This document shows positions 56,275 to 64,000 of a stretch of 64,000 nucleotides of DNA, piece after piece. The position numbers were made by a program, and so were the translations under genes. Numbering within the stretch: position 1 is the first letter of the stretch; each line of letters begins with the position of its first letter. Location: contig NC_057808.1 of NCBI RefSeq assembly GCF_018294505.1, positions 352,167,494-352,231,493 of the forward strand, read 5' to 3'. The notes under the pieces were generated by a model. The model did not search any database. It saw only the letters and a list, made by a program, of their open reading frames with translations, and was not told the origin of the DNA. This stretch comes from Triticum aestivum. Its lineage: Eukaryota; Streptophyta; Magnoliopsida; Poales; Poaceae.

Positions 56275-57051
56275 ATGGAATTGAGGGTGCCTCATATGCT
56301 TCATCTTTTTAATGTCTTTCATGAAAATGATGGGAAGGAAAATTGTGCTCAAGTACTAGAAGAAGAATTACATAGAATGCTTGGCATAAAATATGTGAAT
56401 GATCAGCATGATTTTAATGTTGTTAGTATGAATTCTTTGAATACCCATGATGCTAATGATATGCAAAGCCACAAGCTTGGGGATGCTATGTTTGATGAAG
56501 ATGATATGTTTAGTCCCCCAAGTTTTGATGAGCAAATTTATTATGATGAAAGCATGCCTCCTATTTATGATGATTATTGTGATGACACGTATTCTATAAA
56601 TAATAAAGATAACCATGAAACTTGTCATCATGATTTTAATTTTCAATTGGATTATGCTTCACATGATAGTTATTTTGTTGAGTTTGCTCCCACTACTATT
56701 GATGAGAATAAATTTGCTTATGTGGAGAGTAGTAAAATTTCTATGCAAGTAGATCCTGAAAAGAATGCTTTATGTGATGGTTATATTGTTGAATTCATTC
56801 ATGATGCTACTGAAAATTATTATGAGGGAGGAACATATGCTTGTAGGAATTGCAATAATAACAAGTTTCCTCTCTATGTGCTTAAAATCTTGAAGTTATG
56901 CTTGTTTTGCTTTCCTATGCTAGTTGATTCCTGTTCTCATAAATTGTTTGCTCACAAAATCCCTATGCATAGGAAGTGGGTTAGACTGAAATGTGCTAGT
57001 CATACGCTTCATGATGCTCCCGTTATGTTTCAATTCTTCTCTTTTATGTGA
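56275..57051 (+). CDS. Intact retrotransposon ORF of unknown function
   Basis: ATG 56275 (MELRVPHMLHLFNVFHENDG) to TGA 57049-57051, 258 codons without interruption. The ATG is preceded by 'ctacaaaaa', a fair plant context. Residues ~60-130 are strongly acidic and Tyr/Asp-rich (FDEDDMFSPPSFDEQIYYDE, IYDDYCDDTYSIN). A Cys/His element (CRNCNNN) and a hydrophobic stretch (LKILKLCLFCFPMLV) come next. The basic tail reads HKIPMHRKWVRLKC. No gag core, CCHC knuckle, protease, RT or integrase motif is present. It occupies the gag position, directly followed by the conserved 'gcgcttcttgggaggcatcccaa' element also seen after gag in element A. I recall related ORFs in other Triticeae repeats but know no function. 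An open frame in a non-autonomous element suggests youth or selection. Confidence 0.7.
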   Translation: MELRVPHMLHLFNVFHENDGKENCAQVLEEELHRMLGIKYVNDQHDFNVVSMNSLNTHDANDMQSHKLGDAMFDEDDMFSPPSFDEQIYYDESMPPIYDDYCDDTYSINNKDNHETCHHDFNFQLDYASHDSYFVEFAPTTIDENKFAYVESSKISMQVDPEKNALCDGYIVEFIHDATENYYEGGTYACRNCNNNKFPLYVLKILKLCLFCFPMLVDSCSHKLFAHKIPMHRKWVRLKCASHTLHDAPVMFQFFSFM

Positions 57052-57774
57052 GCATCATTGTCATCATCATGCCTAGCTAGAAAGGCATTAAAGAAAAGCG
57101 CTTCTTGGGAGGCATCCCAATTTTCCTTTTCTCCTTTGATTTTGCTACTTTTTAGTAATAAATAATTCATCTAGCCTATTTTTATATGTGGTTTTATGTT
57201 TTAATTAGTGTTTGTGCCAAGTAGAACCTTTGGAAAGACTTGGGTGCAGTCTTTGCGATCTTGCTGTAAAAAACAGAAACTTTTGCGCTCACGAGATTAG
57301 CTGCCATTTTTTACTGGAGAGTGATTTTAGGTTGTTTCTTTTTTCAGATGATTAATAGACAAATTACTCACGTCCACCAATTTATTTCAGAATTTTTGGA
57401 GTTCCATAAGTATTTGTTTAAGTCATATTACTACAGACTGTTCTGTTTTTGACAGATTCTGTTTTCTATGTGTTGTTTGCTTATTTTGATGAATCTATGA
57501 GTAGTATCAGAGGGTATGAACCATAGAGAAGTTGGAATACAGTATTTATTACAAAATATGAATTTATAATGAGTTCACAACAGTACCTAAGTGGTGATTT
57601 ATTTTCTTATACTAACGGAGCTTACGAGTTTTCTGTTAAGTTTTGTGTTGTGAAGTTTTCAAGTTTTGGGTAAAGATTCGATGGACTATGGAATAAGGAG
57701 TGGCAAGAGCCTAAACTTGGGGATGCCCAAGGCACCCCAAGGTAATATTCAAGGACAACCAAGAGCCTAAGCTT

Positions 57775-57798
57775 GGGGATGCCCCAGAAGGCATCCCC
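57775..57798 (+). other. Conserved hairpin, copy 1 (element B)
   Basis: GGGGATGCC-ccagaa-GGCATCCCC, a perfect 9-bp stem. The loop differs from element A at one base. Confidence 0.8.
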
Positions 57799-58508
57799 TC
57801 TTTCGTCTTTGTTCATCGGTAACTTTACTTGGAGCTATATTTTTATTCACCACATGATATGTGTTTTGCTTGGAGCGTCATTTTCTTTTGTTGGGATTTG
57901 CTTCCTGTTACTTAAAATAATGTTTTTCATCTTTATTTTCAATAAAAATGTCAAGGATAGCCTTTACCATGCTTATTTTGCAAGTATACATGTTGCTGTT
58001 TCAAAACAAAAAGTTTATCGCTGTTGCAAAAATTCTCTAGAAAATCCAGAATATGATAAAATATTGAAACTTTTTGGATAATAAGCTTTGATAAATTTTC
58101 TACAGTGTGGAAGAATTCAATAATGTTTGGAGTTATGGAAGTATGATGAATCTTGCATTCTTTACAGACTATACTGTTTTGGTAGATTGCTGTTATGTTT
58201 GCATTGTTTGCATATGTTTGCTTGTTTAATGATTCTATTTGAGGATAGGAGTATTAAATATGCATAGGCATTTAGTATGCAATGTTGAATAATAATTTTA
58301 GTGATTTGTTACAGTATAAAATGATAAGGTTTTTGCATTAGTTTATACTAACTTATCTCACGAGTTCTTGTTGAGTTTGGTGTGGATGAAGCTTTCGAGA
58401 TTTAGGAAACCGTGATATGAGAGGAATTAATGAGACACAAAAGCTCAAGCTTGGGGATGCCCAAGGCACCCAAGATAATGTTTCAAGAAGTCTCAATCAT
58501 CTAAGCTT

Positions 58509-58532
58509 GGGGATGCCCCGGTAGGCATCCCA
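58509..58532 (+). other. Conserved hairpin, copy 2 (element B)
   Basis: GGGGATGCC-ccggta-GGCATCCCA, the same stem with one terminal mismatch, in the duplicated block. Confidence 0.75.
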
Positions 58533-60694
58533 CCTTTCTTCTTCAACAATTATCGGTTAGTATCGGTTGAGCCTAAGTTTTTGCTTCTTCACATGATGAG
58601 TGCTATCCTTGAAATGTACTTTTATTTTGTTTTGCTTGTTGTTTGAATAATATCCCAAGATCTAAAATTCTTAAATGTTACAGAGTCTTCACATAGTTAC
58701 ATAATTATTCGACTACTCATTGATCTTCACTTATATCTTTTGTAGTAGTTTGTCATTTGCTCTAGTGCTTCACTTATATCTTCCTAGAGCATGGCGGTAG
58801 TTTTATTTTGTAGAAATTATTGATCTCTCATGCTCCACTTATATTATTTTGAGAGTCCTAAACAGCATGGTAATTTTCTTTAGTTATGAAACTAGTCCTA
58901 ATATGATAGACATCCAAGATGGTTATAATAAAAACTTTCATATAGAGTGCATTAAATACTATGATAAATTTGATACTTGACAATGGTTTTGAGTTATAAA
59001 GGTGGTAATGTTAGAGTCATGCTAGTTGGGTAATTGTGAAATTGATAAATACTTGTGTTAAGGTTGGCAAGTCCCGTAGCATGCACGTATGGTAAACGTT
59101 GTGTGACAAATTTGAAGCATGGGGTGTTCTTTGATTGCTTTCCTTATGAGTGGTGGTCGGGGACGAGCGATGGTCTTTTCCTACCAATCTATCCCCCTAG
59201 GGGCATGCGTAGTAGTACTTTGCTTCGAGGGCTAATAAACTTTTGCAATAAGTATATGAGTTCTTTATGACTAATGTGAGTCCATGGATTATGCGCACTC
59301 TTATGTTTTTGCAATTTGCTAGCCTCTACGGTACCGTGCATTGCCCTTTATCACCTTGAGAGTTCGTGCAAACTTCGCCGGTGCATCCAAACCCCGTGAT
59401 ATGATACGCTCTATCACACATAAGCCTCCTTATATCTTCCTCAAAACAGCCACCATACCTACCTATTATGGCATTTCCATAGCCATTCCAAGATATATTG
59501 CCATGCAACTTTCCACCGTTCCGTTTATTATGACACGCTCCATCATTGTCGTATTGCTTTGCATGATCATGTAGTTGACATCGTATTTGTGTCAAAGCCA
59601 CCTTCATAATTCTTTCATACATGTCGCTCTTGATTCATTGCGTATCCCGGTACACCGTCGGAGGCATTCACATAGAGTCATATTTTGTTCTAAGTATCGA
59701 GTTGTAATTCTTGAGTTGTAAGTAAATAGAAGTGTGATGATTTTCATTATTAGAGCATTGTCCCATGTGAGGAAAGGATGATGGAGAGTATGATTCCCCC
59801 ACAAGTCGGGATGAGACTCCGGACGAAAAATTAAAAAAAAAGAGGCCAAAGAAGCGCAAATAAAAAAAGAGGCTAAAGAAGCCCAAACAAAAAAAAGAAA
59901 AAAATGAGAGAAAAAGGGAGAAGGGACAATGTTACTATCCTTTTTCCACACTTGTGCTTCAAAATAGCACCATGATCTTCATGATAAAGAGTTTCTTATT
60001 TTGTCACTTTCATTTACTAGTGGGAATTTTTCATTATAGAACTTGGCTTGTATATTCCAATGATGGGCTTCCTCAAAATGCCCTAGGTGTTCGTGAGCAA
60101 GCAAGTTGGATGCACACCCACTTAGTTTCTTTTGATGAGCTTTCATATATTTATAGCTCTAGTGCATCCGTTTCATGGCAATCCCTACTCCTCGGATTAA
60201 CATCAATTGATGGGCATCTCCATAGCCCGTTGATTAGCCGCGTCAATGTGAGACTTTCTCCTTTTTGTCTCCTCACATAACCCCCATCATCATATGCTAT
60301 TCCGCCTATAGTGCTATATCCACGGCTTGCGCTCATGTATTGCATAAGGGTTGAAAAGGCTGAAGCGCGTTAAAAAGTATGAACCAATTGCTCGGCTTGT
60401 CATCGGGGTTGTGCATGATGGGAGCATTTTGTGTGACGAAGATGAACCATGGCCAAACTATATGATTTTGTAGGGATAAGCTTTCTTTGGCTATGTTATT
60501 TTGATAAGACATAATTGCTTGGTTAGCATGCTTGAAGTATTACTATTTTTATGTCAATATTAAAACTTTGTCTAGAATCATTTGGATCTAAACATTCTTG
60601 CCACAATAAAGAAGATTACATTGATAAATACGTTAGGTAGCATTCCACATAAAAAATTCTATTTTTATCATTTACCTACTCGAGGACGAGCAGG

Positions 60695-60712
60695 AATTAA
60701 GCTTGGGGATGC
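60695..60712 (+). other. Polypurine tract of retrotransposon B
   Basis: aattaagcttggggatgc lies directly against the 3' LTR at 60713, the same tract as in element A. Confidence 0.75.
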
Positions 60713-62394
60713 TGATACGTCTCCAACGTATCTATAATTTTTGATTGTTCCATGCTATTATATTATCCATCTAGGATGTTTTATATGCATTTATATGCTA
60801 TTTTATATGATTTTTGGGACTAAACTATTAACCTAGAGCCCAGTGCCAGTTTTTGATTTTTTCCTTGTTTTTGAGTATCGCAGAAAAGGAAAACCAAACG
60901 GAGTCCAATTGACCTGAAATTTCACGGAGATTATTTTTGGACCAGAAGAAGCCCACGGAGTATCGGAGATGGGCCAGAAGAGTCCCAAGGATCCCACGAG
61001 GGTGGGGGCGCGCCCTACCCCCCTGGGCACACCCCCTACCTCGTGGCCGCCTCGGAGACCCCCATAACTTGTTCCCGACGCCAACACCTCTTATATATAC
61101 CCAAACTTCCAGAACATAACCTAGATCTGGAGTTTCCGCCGCCGCAAGCCTCTGTAGGCACCAAAAACCAATCGGGACCCTGTTCTGGCACCCTGCCGGA
61201 GGGGGGTCCCTCACCGGTGGCCATCTTCATCATCCCGGTGCTCTCCATGACGAGGAGGGAGTAGTTCACCCTCGGGGCTGAGGGTATGTACCAGTAGCTA
61301 TGTGTTTGATCTCTCTCTCGTGTTCTTGATTCGGCACGATCTTGATGTATCGCGAGAATTGCTATTTAGTTGGATCTTATGATGTTTCTCCCCCTCTACT
61401 CTCTTGTAATGGATTGAGTTTTCCCTTTGTAGTTATCTTATCGGATTGAGTCTTTAAGGATTTGAGAACACTTGATGTATGTCTTGCATGTGCTTATCTA
61501 TGGTGACAATGGGATATTCACATTATCTACTTGATGTATGTTTTGGTGATCAACTTGCGGGTTCAGTGACCTTGTGAACTTATGCATAGGGGTTGGCACA
61601 CGTTTTCGTCTTGACTCTCCGGTAGAAACTTTGGGGCACTCTTTGAAGTTCTTTGTGTTGGTTGAATAGATGAATCTGAGATTGTGTGATGCATATCGTA
61701 TAATCATACCCGCGGACACTTGAGGTGACATTGGAGTATCTAGGTGACATTAGGGTTTTGGTTGATTTGCGTCTTAAGGTGTTATTCTAGTACGAACTCT
61801 AGGATAGATCGAACGGAAAGAATAGCTTCATGTTATTTTACTACGACTCTTGAATAGATCGATCAAAAAGGATAACTTTGAGGTGGTTTCGTACCCTACA
61901 ATAATCTCTTCGTTTGTTTTCCGCTATTAGTGACTTTGGAGTGACTCTTTGTTGCATGTTGAGAGATAGTTATATGATCCAATTATGTTATTATTGTTGA
62001 GAGAACTTGCACTAGTGAAAGTATGAACCCTAGGCCTTGTTTCCTAGCATTGCAATACTGTTTAGCTCACTTTTATTGCTTGCTACCTTGCTGTTTTTAT
62101 ATTTTATATTACAAAAACCTATACCTACCATCCATATTGCACTTGTATCACCATCTCTTCGCCGAACTAGTGCACCTATACAATTAGCCATTGTATTGGG
62201 TGTGTTGGGGACACAAGAGACTCTTTGTTATTTGGTTGCAGGGTTGCTTGAGAGAGACCATCTTCATCCTACACCTCCCACAGATTGATAAACCTTAGGT
62301 CATCCACTTACGGGAAATTTGCTACTGTCCTACAAACCTCTGCACTTGGCGGCCCAACAAGGTCTACAAGAAGAAGGTTGCGTAGTAGACATCA
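60713..62394 (+). repeat. 3' LTR of retrotransposon B
   Basis: 1682 bp, TGATACGTCTCC to GTAGACATCA, followed by the target duplication cctgg. Few differences from the 5' LTR by eye. Confidence 0.93.
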
Positions 62395-62399
62395 CCTGG

Positions 62400-63506
62400 C
62401 TATATGTGTGCTCCAAGGTTCGCAATTGCCACGTTCGGGTTGCGCTTGGCTCTTCTCCTCTTCGAGAAGACGAACAATGATGTTACTACTACTGCTTCTA
62501 CAGTATCGAATCCACTACTGTATGTCCGTCCACCGCGAGCGGGAGGGATAGCTTGTTGTAGTACTACTACAAGCAAAAGCCTGTTCTCGTCTGCGAGCCA
62601 CCGCGCGCATGGGCGAGGGAGAAGGCGTGTAGTAGTAAAATCAAGCTTTTCCTTGTTGTACGAGTTGACGCGACACATCATTGCACTGGCCCCACATGGT
62701 TGCCTCTAAACTTGGCTGAAAGACCTGCGGTGTATAATACTCTATATGCTCCAACCTCTAACATTTACCCCACCACAAATTAAAATATATATTCCTGTCT
62801 TGACCAGATGAGCGTGCAAACTACAATCACCAGGATGACAGGTAGGGCCAGAAGATTATTTTAATAAAAAAAGCATGGAGCAGACCCCAACGATTTTAAG
62901 CTTACAGGCACGGTACGCGCTATCCTAGACTACTCTACACATGAAACTGCCACACGAGCGTCCGGGCTGCGCTTGGCTCTTTGCCTCTTCGGGAAGTCGA
63001 ACAATGATGGAGTACTACTATAGTGGAGGAGTACTACCATATGCTTCTGGCCATCTGACACCGATTGAACTGCTACATGCCCACCGCATGCGGGAGGGAG
63101 AGCGTGTAGCGAACGAAAGCTTCTCCTAGTCCTGCCAGCCAGCACACTCATGGGCGAGGGAGGGACGCAGCTTCATTGACTTACTCCTCCTGCCTTTGTG
63201 TGTATGACAGGTGGTCCCAACAGGTGGGTGGCCCACCTGTCATGTAGCCACAGGTAGGTGCGGTTAAGGCGAGAGGGCGTTGTAGTAATCAAACTTCTCG
63301 GTCTTGTATGAGTTGACGCGACACATCAAAGCACTGCACTCGATATATTTCAATTATTTGCGTTTACCGATGCATTAATTACAACGCATGCTTGCATGTC
63401 GTGGCTCTCCTTTTGATACTTGCATTTGTTGATTTAATGCACCTTGAAGTAGTATGAATATGTGACAGTAAAGCTTTGTAATGCCCCGGCCCTAATAAAG
63501 CGAGAG
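62400..63506 (+). repeat. Diverged duplicated 5' flank of SINA-like gene
   Basis: Two related blocks (about 62420-62695 and 62945-63345) share 'gNgtNcgggNtgcgcttggctcttNNcctcttcg', 'gcgNgagggag', 'agtNNtaaaNcaaNcttNtc' and 'gNacgagttgacgcgacacatcaNNgcactg'. A short inverted repeat 'gacaggtgg...ccacctgtc' lies at 63208-63242. The second block ends ~160 bp before the ATG of the SINA-like gene, so it may act as promoter. No clear TATA box. Confidence 0.55.
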
Positions 63507-64000
63507 ATGGTTGTGCACGAGGAGGGTGAGATCATGCAGACGGAACAGGACCCGACGATGGAGCTCTCTATGGTCTCGATGGACCTCACCTTGCTCCACT
63601 GCCGCTTGTGCCTCCGCCCCTTGAAGCCTCCAGTGTATGAGGTTCGAATACACCTCGTCCGTTCGGCTGATCGAGCAAGGTGCAGGTTTCTTGATTGATG
63701 TGATGTTCGATTGATTTGTTCAATGCATGGGAGGGCACCTGGCCTGCGCGGACTGCCGCGTCGAGCGCCCCGGGAACCAGCGGCAGTGCCAGAAGTGCGA
63801 GCGCGGCGGTGGCTTCGACATGCGGAACACGGCGGTGGACTCCGTCCTCTCCTCGGTGAGGGTGGAGTGCCCGCACGAAGGCTGTGGGCTCTACGTCACT
63901 TCCCACAAGCTCACCGATCACCAGAGCGTGTGTCTGCTCGCGCCCTGCAAATGCCCCGTGCCCGTCTGCGGCTACGAAGGCCCGCCGCCGGCGCTCTCCC
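63507..64000 (+). CDS. SINA-like RING E3 ubiquitin ligase, 5' part (cut by window edge)
   Basis: Exon 1 runs from ATG 63507 to 63641 (45 codons, MVVHEEGEIMQ...) with donor GAG|gttcg. Exon 2 starts at TGC 63724 and runs past the window. Together they form a C3HC4-type RING: C32, C35, C46, H50, C53, C56, C67, C70. The linker VDSVLSSVRVECPHEGC follows, and then the start of the SIAH-type zinc finger (C..C..H..C, KLTDHQSVC, CKCPVPVCGYEG). SINA/SIAH-type ligases attach ubiquitin to target proteins; plants, and grasses especially, have many SINA-like copies, and residue order and length so far are normal for them. All eight RING ligands are present. The intron is short (82 nt), and no AG precedes TGC 63724, so the splice acceptor seems lost; the copy may be a pseudogene. 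The substrate-binding domain is outside the window. Confidence 0.8.

Larger units (their letters stand above)
57052..60712 (+). other. Long noncoding 3' module of retrotransposon B
   Basis: 3.7 kb, colinear with 16971-19788 of element A, plus an extra ~600 bp (57900-58600). That extra part contains a second copy of the 'gcttggggatgcccaaggcacc...ggggatgcccc' block. ORFs seen here are short and their differences between A and B show no codon-position bias. Confidence 0.75.
54465..62394 (+). mobile_element. LTR retrotransposon B (non-autonomous, Athila-related)
   Basis: A 7.9 kb element bounded by the perfect duplication cctgg (54460-54464 and 62395-62399). LTRs are 54465-56150 and 60713-62394 (TGATACGTCTCC to GACATCA). 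The primer site TGGCGCCGTTGACGGGGA at 56161 matches tRNA-Asp except for one base. The polypurine tract is AATTAAGCTTGGGGATGC. The only ORF (56275-57051) is intact but is neither gag nor pol. The rest of the interior is noncoding and homologous to that of element A. Confidence 0.93.

Noticed and set aside
63586..63921. Minus-strand ORF of 111 codons
   Set aside because: It is the shadow of the GC-rich SINA-like exon 2 and its intron on the opposite strand.

Overview
The window is typical Triticeae (wheat, Aegilops, barley or rye) intergenic DNA. This rests on nested LTR retrotransposons of well-known Triticeae types, several CACTA transposons with subterminal repeat blocks, a Stowaway MITE, and only fragments of host-type genes. 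The species call is inference from repeat content. No functional RNA gene, CRISPR array or bacterial feature was seen, and the one convincing host gene runs off the right edge.

Layout. (1) 1-7757: a Ty1/Copia element of the Angela/WIS/BARE type. A truncated, multiply broken pol (1483-4623) lies between two LTRs that point in opposite directions. The right LTR carries a 1.4 kb non-autonomous CACTA element (5706-7085, TSD atg), which holds a 5S-rRNA-derived segment. (2) 7758-12355: low-copy DNA with microsatellites and a small MITE. (3) 12356 to about 24720: a CACTA-type element rich in 'tgaacag' subterminal repeats. It is split by LTR retrotransposon A (13043-21369, TSD gagga), a non-autonomous Athila-like Gypsy element with a broken gag-protease gene and no polymerase. 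Three diverged copies of a GC-rich module follow. (4) 24910-25614: a broken 3'-5' exonuclease-like gene on the minus strand. (5) 26393-48380: a large CACTA-like element (TSD act). It carries two coiled-coil genes, a ~500-bp tandem satellite, a long hairpin and a multi-exon gene ending in a B3-like DNA-binding domain. A chromovirus-type Gypsy element (34941-45761, minus strand) has landed in that gene. (6) 48384-54464: low-copy DNA with minisatellites, a PIF/Harbinger-like fragment and a minus-strand pseudogene that still has a TATA box. (7) 54465-62394: LTR retrotransposon B (TSD cctgg), with one intact ORF of unknown function and no gag or pol. (8) 62400-64000: the duplicated 5' flank and first two exons of a SINA-like RING E3 ubiquitin ligase gene.

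How the parts relate. Elements A and B have different LTR bodies and different ORFs. They share the first ~45 bp of the LTR, a tRNA-Asp primer site, the polypurine tract and a ~2.8-3.6 kb noncoding 3' region with a conserved hairpin. Neither encodes reverse transcriptase or integrase, so both must depend on a partner element. The large CACTA element encodes no recognisable transposase and looks like a gene-carrying non-autonomous copy. All pol genes seen are disabled by stops or frameshifts.

Coordinates of exons, repeat units and element ends were read by hand from sequence. Family names were assigned from memory, without any database search.
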